DNA from: JBBQBM01 sp038317375
GTDB taxonomy: Bacteria > Patescibacteriota > Saccharimonadia > Saccharimonadales > JAGQMS01
Assembly (NCBI GenBank): GCA_038317375.1
Contig: JBBQBM010000003.1
Coordinates: forward strand, 1-19,970
Reading direction: 5' to 3'
DNA length: 19,970 bases
Below are positions 1-6,065 of this stretch, one piece after another. The notes below the pieces were generated by a model, which saw nothing but the letters and a program-made list of their open reading frames with translations, searched no databases and was not told the DNA's origin. Position 1 is the stretch's first letter, and each line of letters starts with the position of its first letter. Made by a program: the position numbers and the translations under genes.

Positions 1-1
1 C

Positions 2-1915
2 GACACTTCTTGCGAAAGTTCGATAGACAGCTTCTTGGGGCTTTTTGTTTGCCCGATATTGGGTGGCGCCGATAAGTTGATTACTGCTACTGAGGGAATA
101 ATCGATAAGAAACTGCAGGTAAATACTGAATTTACTAGCAACGATGGCCTCCACGAGGCTTGGACGCAACTAGCCAGAATATCCTCTGGGCTACTCGTAA
201 TAGTTGCCCTAGTCATGATAATTTCGACAGCACTAGGTTTCGACCTGGTTAGCAGCTATACGCTAAAAAAGATGCTCCCAAGGATAGTAATTGGGGCGAT
301 TGGCATCTGGCTGTCTTGGGCGCTAGCCACTACATATATCGGCTTCATGAACGACTTGGGTAGGGGAATTTCTGGGTTGATGTTCGAGCCATTCAAAGGC
401 CTATACGATGGTATTACGTCGTTTAGCCAAGTAAACTTGAAGTACATCGCAGGGCATTCTTTTGCTAACTCTGACTCTTTGACAGACGGAACAGCAAGCG
501 CTGTATTCACCGGTGCATTCATCCTGTTCATAGTTACGCATGGTGGGTTGTTCGCAATATTGTCTGCCGGACTAACGGTTGCGGTTGCAATGTTAATCGG
601 GCTCTTCTTATTAGCACTCAGGGAGGTCATTATTGTCTTCCTATTGGTCATGGCACCCGTAGGTATCGCCGCCTGGATGCTCCCAAACACTCAAAAGATC
701 TGGAAGTTATGGTCGGGGACGTTTAATAAACTACTGCTGCTTTACCCGTTATTTATGGGAGCCATTACGGCTGGGAAGATTTTTGCACTTATATCAGCGC
801 AATCGACTAAGACAAATAATGGGGTAATTGAGGTCCTTATTCCGATGATTGCTTACGTGTCACCGTTCTTCTTCTTGCCGGCGCTCTTCAAGTTAGCAGG
901 CAGTGCGTTCAGTAATATTACTGGTATGGTAAATGACAAGTCCAAGGGTCTTACGGACAAATGGCATAATGGTCTTAATTCTCAAAAAGAGGCTAATAAA
1001 AAGATCCGAAAAGAGACTGGGCTACAAGACGCTAGGATGAGGTTGGCGGATGGAAAAGCTACTATGCGAGACAGGGCAAGGCTCGGATTTGGGCAAGTCG
1101 GTATGGGCAGAAAAGCATACAGGCTGAACCGCGAGAGAAATGCAGTCCAGGGCTATAAGGACATGCTGGAAAGGAGTATGCTCGAAAATCAAGTCGCCAG
1201 ACACGGCGCAAAGATCCAATCGGACAACTTCAACCCAGATGCTGAAAAAGCAAGGTTGACCGCAGCCGAAGCTAAGCTAAAGACAGACGCCGCAACAGCG
1301 GAGTTGTCCAAGGGCAAAATAGAAGGTAGGGACGTTGGTAAAATCTCGTACACAGACACAAAGGGTGTGGTGCATACGGGTGAAGACTTTGACTACAGTA
1401 ACGCTGATCATTTGGAGCATATATTTAGAACGAGCACTAGTCGAGCAGTTCAGGCGGCGGCTCATAGCCAGCTGGTCAGAACTAAGAGCGATAAGCAAAT
1501 GCGTAGCATTCAATCATCAACACCAACACTGTCCGATGATCAAAAAGGAATTATGCAGGAGGCTAAGGCAGATGGTTCAGCAGCAGAGGCCTTCTTCAAG
1601 AAAGCGCCCGATCTTGTACTGGGGGCTGCCGCCGCATTTAAAGATATCCCAGCGCCACAAGCTACTGTCGATTGGTCGGCAGAAACATGGGAACTTGCAA
1701 TAGGTGCTGCAGTAGGGCGTCACAATGGCGACAGTATAAGGTACCAAAGGATGTTATCAGAAAGCCCCGAAGCCACATCATCATTGAACTCAACTAAGAA
1801 ACAAGCAATCGAGAGAGCGCTTGGGCTTAGAAGTAGTGCTAAGAACTCTGCGGGCGACTACATTGATGTCGCTAATGATGAGAGGGTTAGTTATGCTAGG
1901 CAGGTTGTGAAGTAA
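2..1915 (+). CDS. TrbL/VirB6-like polytopic T4SS membrane protein (5' partial)
   Basis: This is probably the inner-membrane channel subunit of the conjugation-like secretion system. The frame is open to the first base of the window, so the 5' end is missing. A TTG at 35 could start a 626-residue product, but the 11 codons before it are open and contain a Cys that pairs in pattern with the C-P shortly after the TTG, as in the N-termini I recall for CPR relatives, so I treat the gene as truncated. Numbering from the TTG, hydrophobic segments lie near residues 52-68, 83-106, 156-182, 183-208, 231-255 and 265-290. The stretch at 219-245 (Trp/Leu/Tyr-Pro rich, between two of these helices) resembles the TrbL core. 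Residues ~300-626 form a charged, Ala/Lys/Glu-rich soluble tail with no domain I recognise. The stop lies 3 nt before the PrgI-like gene, so the two are surely co-transcribed. Family assignment is by pattern, not search. Confidence 0.72.
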   Translation, partial: DTSCESSIDSFLGLFVCPILGGADKLITATEGIIDKKLQVNTEFTSNDGLHEAWTQLARISSGLLVIVALVMIISTALGFDLVSSYTLKKMLPRIVIGAIGIWLSWALATTYIGFMNDLGRGISGLMFEPFKGLYDGITSFSQVNLKYIAGHSFANSDSLTDGTASAVFTGAFILFIVTHGGLFAILSAGLTVAVAMLIGLFLLALREVIIVFLLVMAPVGIAAWMLPNTQKIWKLWSGTFNKLLLLYPLFMGAITAGKIFALISAQSTKTNNGVIEVLIPMIAYVSPFFFLPALFKLAGSAFSNITGMVNDKSKGLTDKWHNGLNSQKEANKKIRKETGLQDARMRLADGKATMRDRARLGFGQVGMGRKAYRLNRERNAVQGYKDMLERSMLENQVARHGAKIQSDNFNPDAEKARLTAAEAKLKTDAATAELSKGKIEGRDVGKISYTDTKGVVHTGEDFDYSNADHLEHIFRTSTSRAVQAAAHSQLVRTKSDKQMRSIQSSTPTLSDDQKGIMQEAKADGSAAEAFFKKAPDLVLGAAAAFKDIPAPQATVDWSAETWELAIGAAVGRHNGDSIRYQRMLSESPEATSSLNSTKKQAIERALGLRSSAKNSAGDYIDVANDERVSYARQVVK

Positions 1916-1918
1916 ACC

Positions 1919-3016
1919 ATGGGAACATATAAAGTATTACAAGACATTGAGGCCGAGGATAAGTTACTTGGGCCACTGACTTTAAAGCAATTCATCTTCG
2001 CAATCATTACGGCAGTGTTTATGTTCATCGCCTTTTTGTTCGCCAAGGTCAATATTGTTCTAGCTACTCCGTGGTTAATACCAATCCTGTTCTTTGGCTT
2101 TATGGCCTCACCGATCGGTCGCGACCAACCCAATGATGTTTGGCTGGCAGCTCGGATCCGCTTCCTAATCAAACCGCGTAAGCGCCATTGGGACCAGTCC
2201 GGAATGGTCGAACTTGTGACTATCACAGCCCCAAAAAAGGCCGAGATAATCCGCACTAACGGTCTCGACCAAACCCAGGTTAGTAGCCGCCTAAAAGCCC
2301 TGAGCGCCACAATGGACAGCCGTGGTTGGGCAGTTAAGAACCTAGGTACAAGTCCAATAGATTCTTTTACGCAGGGTGGAGTGGCGCCAAATTCGGACAG
2401 ATTGTTCGACATCACTACAACCGAAGAGGTCCCAGATGTTGACATTCGTGCCACGGACGACATTCTAGACCCTGTCAGCAACATGGTTGCCCACCGGTTC
2501 GACACGGGCCTAAAAGAGCAGCACGAAGACACACTATCGAAACTAAAAGACATCGCTAGCGGCAAAATACCGCCAGCCGCAAATATCGATTATTCTTTTA
2601 TAACCGCACCGATCGTCGACCCAGGCTATACCTCGTTTGGGGCACAAGTTGTTGGGCCGGCTAGTAAGTCGACAGGGTCTGATTCGTTCATAGACGAGCC
2701 GGCAATCCAAACAACCGAAGAGGCGAACTTTTTGAGCAGTCGCCATGCATCCGAAGAACTAAATAGCCAACTTGCTAGCAACGGCCACGGCAGAGTCATA
2801 ACTCCAATCGAACCGCACACTAACCCAATTAGCGAACAAGCAAGTAAGCTAAACCCTCCTGCAATAAACACCTCTACAGGCAAAGCCCCCGATGATATAC
2901 TAGAAAAGTTGGGCCAGAGCAGTGATGAGTTAAAGGTCGCAAGTATTGCTAGCCTCGCCACGCACGCGCAGGGGCAGGCAGCTATGCAACAGGACGAAGT
3001 AGTATCACTGCATTAA
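1919..3016 (+). CDS. PrgI-family T4SS membrane protein with long C-terminal tail
   Basis: PrgI-family proteins are the VirB3-like small membrane subunits of Gram-positive conjugation systems and sit beside VirB4. Residues 1-20 carry the typical start ending in a Gly-Pro-Leu-Thr turn. Two membrane helices follow at about 24-43 and 46-63. The conserved cytosolic stretch after them (ASPIGRDQ, then DVW and a basic patch ending KPRKRHW at 85-91) fits the family well. Family members are usually about 120 residues. This one is 365, because a Ser/Ala/Asn/Pro-rich, probably disordered tail fills roughly 120-365. It starts at ATG 1919, 3 nt after the TrbL-like stop, with no strong Shine-Dalgarno, which suggests translational coupling. 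The TraC-like and VirB4 genes downstream complete the usual core. Confidence 0.8.
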   Translation: MGTYKVLQDIEAEDKLLGPLTLKQFIFAIITAVFMFIAFLFAKVNIVLATPWLIPILFFGFMASPIGRDQPNDVWLAARIRFLIKPRKRHWDQSGMVELVTITAPKKAEIIRTNGLDQTQVSSRLKALSATMDSRGWAVKNLGTSPIDSFTQGGVAPNSDRLFDITTTEEVPDVDIRATDDILDPVSNMVAHRFDTGLKEQHEDTLSKLKDIASGKIPPAANIDYSFITAPIVDPGYTSFGAQVVGPASKSTGSDSFIDEPAIQTTEEANFLSSRHASEELNSQLASNGHGRVITPIEPHTNPISEQASKLNPPAINTSTGKAPDDILEKLGQSSDELKVASIASLATHAQGQAAMQQDEVVSLH

Positions 3017-3020
3017 GGCG

Positions 3021-3055
3021 CTTTCTCTAGGGGTGGGAACCCTCGTAAGAGAGGG
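3021..3055 (+). other. Predicted structured RNA element between the PrgI-like and TraC-like genes
   Basis: The 64-nt gap between the two genes folds into an eight-pair outer helix (3021-3028 with 3048-3055, two of the pairs G-U). An inner hairpin (3030-3034 with 3039-3043) is capped by GGGA, a GNRA-type tetraloop. The internal loop is asymmetric (A on one side, CGTAA on the other). No U-run follows, so it is not an ordinary terminator. It may stabilise or process the mRNA or control translation of the gene at 3081. I do not recognise a known riboswitch class. Confidence 0.45.
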
Positions 3056-3080
3056 ATAAAACCAACATCAAACAAAAGAT

Positions 3081-3938
3081 ATGGATCCAAGCTTTCAACC
3101 AACCATAGGGTCACAAGGACAGACCACTCAACCAGTCGGCCAAGCGCCTGCCGGCTCTGCTGTTAATCCGGCGCTAGCTTCGCCAGCCGCGAATGAGTCT
3201 ATCCCGACAAAGTCGAAGAGCAACTCAAACAGCACCCAAAACACACTGCACATCAGCGAAATCCGTGACGGCATCGTTATTATGAATGACGGATCTTTCC
3301 GGGCAGTAGTAATGTGCAAGAGCATTAACTTCGACCTAATGAGCCCACAAGAACGCGATGGCGTAGAGCTAGCCTTTCAGGGCTTCTTGAACATGCTCTA
3401 TTTCCCGGTCCAAATTTCTATTCGTTCGCAACGAGTTGATTTGCGCCCCTACCTAGAAAAGCTCGACAAAATCCGATCCGAACACGAAAACATGCTGCTA
3501 GCGCTACTCATGGAAGACTACATTGCCTTTATTAGCGACACCGCTAGCCAGGCCAATATTATGGACAAGCGCTTTTATGTAGTTATTCCATATTTCCCGG
3601 TTGCAACCGCCGGGGCTGTGGCTAAAGCTAGCCATAACTTTATTAGTAATATCTTCGGCAATAAAACCGACCACGTCACTATTAACGAAGATGCCTTAGA
3701 AAAAGCCAAGGCCGAACTGCGCAACTACACGCAGGCGGTTGTGTCTGGTTTGGCGCAAACTGGCGTGCGGGCCGTGCCACTCGACACACAAGAACTTATT
3801 GAGGTTTATTATGACGCCTATAACCCGGACACTTCCAGCCGCCAACAACTCAAGAACTTCGACGATTTGACTGCACCAGTCATCACCAAGGGCGCAGGCG
3901 AAGCGCCCCAACCAAACCTAGATAAAGGAACAATGTGA
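3081..3938 (+). CDS. TraC-like protein: VirB4 N-terminal-domain homologue, separate gene
   Basis: This protein of 285 residues corresponds to the N-terminal (TraC/CagE-like) half of VirB4, encoded apart from the ATPase, an arrangement common in CPR genomes. Residues 1-52 are a Ser/Gln/Ala/Pro-rich disordered leader. The domain begins at about 56 with the IRDGIVIMNDGSFRAVV stretch, followed by a segment rich in Phe/Leu (95-110) and the QISIRSQRVDL motif near 111-121. A FYVVIPYFP strand lies around 165-173. There is no Walker A or Walker B motif and no membrane helix, so it is not an ATPase itself. It is presumably a cytosolic scaffold that docks the VirB4 motor on the PrgI/TrbL-like membrane subunits. 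The start is ATG 3081, preceded only by a weak AAAAGA; the structured element at 3021-3055 lies just upstream. Confidence 0.75.
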   Translation: MDPSFQPTIGSQGQTTQPVGQAPAGSAVNPALASPAANESIPTKSKSNSNSTQNTLHISEIRDGIVIMNDGSFRAVVMCKSINFDLMSPQERDGVELAFQGFLNMLYFPVQISIRSQRVDLRPYLEKLDKIRSEHENMLLALLMEDYIAFISDTASQANIMDKRFYVVIPYFPVATAGAVAKASHNFISNIFGNKTDHVTINEDALEKAKAELRNYTQAVVSGLAQTGVRAVPLDTQELIEVYYDAYNPDTSSRQQLKNFDDLTAPVITKGAGEAPQPNLDKGTM

Positions 3939-3996
3939 TGATATTCGGATATATAACCCAAGGGTATTTAACATTGATCAATTCGCATTTTTCATT

Positions 3997-4059
3997 GATT
4001 TTTCATTTGTCATTTTTCAATCGAAATCATCTTAAATGTTCAATGGCAAATGGCAAATC
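3997..4059 (+). repeat. Long imperfect inverted repeat (hairpin) upstream of virB4
   Basis: In the 175-nt gap before the VirB4 gene, 3997-4014 pairs with 4042-4059 over 18 positions (15 Watson-Crick, two G-U, one mismatch) around a 27-nt loop. Three more pairs (3992-3994 with 4062-4064) extend it after a two-base mismatch. The left arm is built from copies of ATTTTTCATT at 3987-3996 and 3998-4007, and a near copy starts at 4012. The right arm has a doubled GGCAAAT-type unit. It is not followed by a T-run. It could be an attenuator, an RNA-processing site, or a copy of a dispersed CPR intergenic repeat. Confidence 0.55.
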
Positions 4060-4100
4060 TCTGATAAACGATACCTGGTACTTGATAAATTGCTATTCAA

Positions 4101-4107
4101 AGGGGAG
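4101..4107 (+). promoter_or_regulatory. Ribosome binding site deciding the VirB4 start
   Basis: AGGGGAG is followed by 6 nt and ATG at 4114. It argues for the shorter VirB4 product over the in-frame ATG at 4036. Confidence 0.75.
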
Positions 4108-4113
4108 CGTCTA

Positions 4114-6024
4114 ATGTTTGGCAAAAAGAAAATTGACGCACCAATCGACCCCGTGAATTTGGCCGAGCAGCAACGATTGCGTGAGCAACAAGAGGTCAAT
4201 GAGGCTTTTCGTAAAGGCGTTACGGCGCTGCGCGATTTCATTGCGCCAAGTTCGCTAGATTTCCAGGCCGGGTTCTTCCAGCTCGGAACGCGCTTTGCCC
4301 GAACATTTTATGTCTATGGTTACCCGCGGCAAATCTATACTGGTTGGCTGGGGCCGATGATTAACCTCGACGAAGTTATGGACATGTCGATGTATATATA
4401 CCCCGTCGAGAGCCAGGTAGTCCTCGAAAACTTGCGCAAAAAAGTTGGCCAATTAGAGGCCGGCATCCAAATCGAGTCCGAAAAAGGCAAGGTCCGTGAC
4501 CCGGGCAAGCAGGCGGCTATTCAAGACGCCGAAGAAATGCGCGACAAGCTTCAGGTTGGCGAAGAGCGTTTCTTTAGGTTTGGTCTATATTTTACAATTT
4601 ATGGCTCGTCGCTAGACGAACTCGAATTCGTAACTCACAGTGTCGAATCGATGCTCGGCCAACAGCTAGTCTATTCAAAGCCGTCGACTACACAAATGGA
4701 GCAGGGGCTAAATAGCACCATCCCACAATTCCTCGACCAACTGCACATTCAGCGCAACATGAACACTGGGGCACTATCTACTGCTTTTCCCTTCACTAGC
4801 GCCGACCTGACTGACGACCATGGCATTTTGTATGGCATTAATATGCATAACTCTGGGCTAGTGATATTTGATCGCTTCTCTCTGGAAAACAGCAACTCGG
4901 TAGTCTTCGCTAAGTCTGGTGCCGGTAAGAGCTTTGCCGTGAAACTCGAGGCCCTTCGAAGCTTAATGCTGGGGATTGAGATATTTATAATCGACCCCGA
5001 AAACGAATACCAAAAGATGTGTGATGCCGTTGGCGGGGCATATATTAAATTGTCGCTTAACTCGCCAACTCGACTAAACCCTTTTGACATCCCTAAGGTC
5101 GTCGACACCGACGAAGCCGACAGCGCTCTACGCAGTAACCTCATTACACTACACGGGCTACTGCGCCTAATGATGGGTGGAGCGTCTGCTCAAGCCGTAC
5201 TTGCTAGTGGCGGTGGTGGCACTACTACTGTTGGGCTAACTCCAGCAGAAGAATCTGACCTCGATGCCGCTCTGATCGAAACCTATGCTAAAGCAGGCAT
5301 CACTAACGACCCGCTGACCCATAACGGCAACCCGCCGACCATCGCTGATCTTTATGACACGCTTCTGCATATGGGTGCTAGCGGGCCAAGCTTAGCTCAG
5401 CGCCTACGCAAATATACGACCGGAACTTTTGCTGGTGTTTTTAGCCAGCCAAGCAATATCGATATCAACAACCCGCTTGTTGTTTTTAACGTTCGAGACC
5501 TAGAGGACGAACTTCGCCCAGTAGCGATGTATATTGTGCTCAACTATATCTGGAACAAAACCAAATCTGACCAAAAAAGACGAATCTTAATAATCGACGA
5601 GGCCTGGCAGCTTATGAAATACGAGGACTCTGCTAACTTTATATTTAGCATGGCCAAGCGCGCTCGAAAATATAACCTTGGCGTCACGACAATTTCGCAG
5701 GACGTCGAAGACTTTATGGGTTCAAGAATGGGCCGGGCAGTTGTCGCTAATGCTAGTATGCAGCTACTGCTCAAACAATCTCCGTCAGCAGTTGATGTTC
5801 TGGCCGACGTCTTCAAGCTAACTAGCGAGGAGAAGAAGCGCCTTACTCAGTTCCCGATTGGGCAGGGGCTATTCTTTGCCGGGCAAAACCATGTGCATAT
5901 CCAGATTTTGCCGAGCCCAACAGAAACCGGACTAATATCTACCAACCCGACCGCAGTCCAGCCAAATACTCCTAGCGTGGGCGAGCTGAATCAAGCCGGC
6001 GGCGAACTCAACCTACAAGCGTAA
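4114..6024 (+). CDS. virB4: VirB4-like T4SS ATPase (C-terminal motor part)
   Basis: This is the cytoplasmic ATPase that powers conjugation-type secretion. I chose ATG 4114 because AGGGGAG at 4101-4107 is a strong Shine-Dalgarno. An in-frame ATG at 4036 would add 26 residues, but it lies inside the hairpin region and has no ribosome site. Numbering from 4114 (636 residues): the P-loop AKSGAGKS is at 266-273, with Ala in place of the usual first Gly. The strand FIIDPENEY (291-299) follows. Walker B ILIIDEAWQLM is at 491-501, and the ISQDVEDF motif at 527-534 matches the VirB4/TraC motif downstream of Walker B. A Gly/Thr-rich insert lies at ~354-375. No membrane helix is seen. The gene follows its missing N-terminal partner (TraC-like, 3081) and ends just before the promoter of the wall-hydrolase cluster. 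Confidence 0.9.
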   Translation: MFGKKKIDAPIDPVNLAEQQRLREQQEVNEAFRKGVTALRDFIAPSSLDFQAGFFQLGTRFARTFYVYGYPRQIYTGWLGPMINLDEVMDMSMYIYPVESQVVLENLRKKVGQLEAGIQIESEKGKVRDPGKQAAIQDAEEMRDKLQVGEERFFRFGLYFTIYGSSLDELEFVTHSVESMLGQQLVYSKPSTTQMEQGLNSTIPQFLDQLHIQRNMNTGALSTAFPFTSADLTDDHGILYGINMHNSGLVIFDRFSLENSNSVVFAKSGAGKSFAVKLEALRSLMLGIEIFIIDPENEYQKMCDAVGGAYIKLSLNSPTRLNPFDIPKVVDTDEADSALRSNLITLHGLLRLMMGGASAQAVLASGGGGTTTVGLTPAEESDLDAALIETYAKAGITNDPLTHNGNPPTIADLYDTLLHMGASGPSLAQRLRKYTTGTFAGVFSQPSNIDINNPLVVFNVRDLEDELRPVAMYIVLNYIWNKTKSDQKRRILIIDEAWQLMKYEDSANFIFSMAKRARKYNLGVTTISQDVEDFMGSRMGRAVVANASMQLLLKQSPSAVDVLADVFKLTSEEKKRLTQFPIGQGLFFAGQNHVHIQILPSPTETGLISTNPTAVQPNTPSVGELNQAGGELNLQA

Positions 6025-6028
6025 GGGC

Positions 6029-6037
6029 TGTTATAAT
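6029..6037 (+). promoter_or_regulatory. Extended -10 promoter of the wall-hydrolase cluster
   Basis: TGT TATAAT is a perfect -10 hexamer (6032-6037) with the extended TGn element. No -35-like sequence lies 16-18 nt upstream, as is allowed for extended -10 promoters. The expected transcription start coincides with ATG 6044, giving a leaderless message. The promoter lies 5 nt after the VirB4 stop, so the hydrolase genes can be expressed independently of the T4SS core. Confidence 0.7.
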
Positions 6038-6043
6038 TACTCC

Positions 6044-6064
6044 ATGAAGAAGGGTGCTTTTTGA
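6044..6064 (+). other. Six-codon frame MKKGAF or broken N-terminus of the CHAP gene
   Basis: An ATG sits 7 nt after the perfect TATAAT and reads six codons to TGA at 6062-6064, two bases before the GTG at 6066. Removing one T from the T5 run (6058-6062) would join MKKGAF in frame to the long CHAP-protein frame as MKKGAFEVLDNDEDQ. So this is a homopolymer indel or sequencing error, a slippage site, or a tiny upstream ORF coupled to the main gene. Confidence 0.5.
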
Positions 6065-6065
6065 A

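Noticed and set aside
3950..3975. Promoter for virB4 at ATATAA with ACCC-AA-GGGT
   Set aside because: No paired -35 and about 160 nt from the start; the short palindrome has too small a loop.
4036..4113. Longer VirB4 N-terminus from ATG 4036
   Set aside because: The 26 extra codons lie over the hairpin and repeat units, and a strong Shine-Dalgarno precedes ATG 4114.
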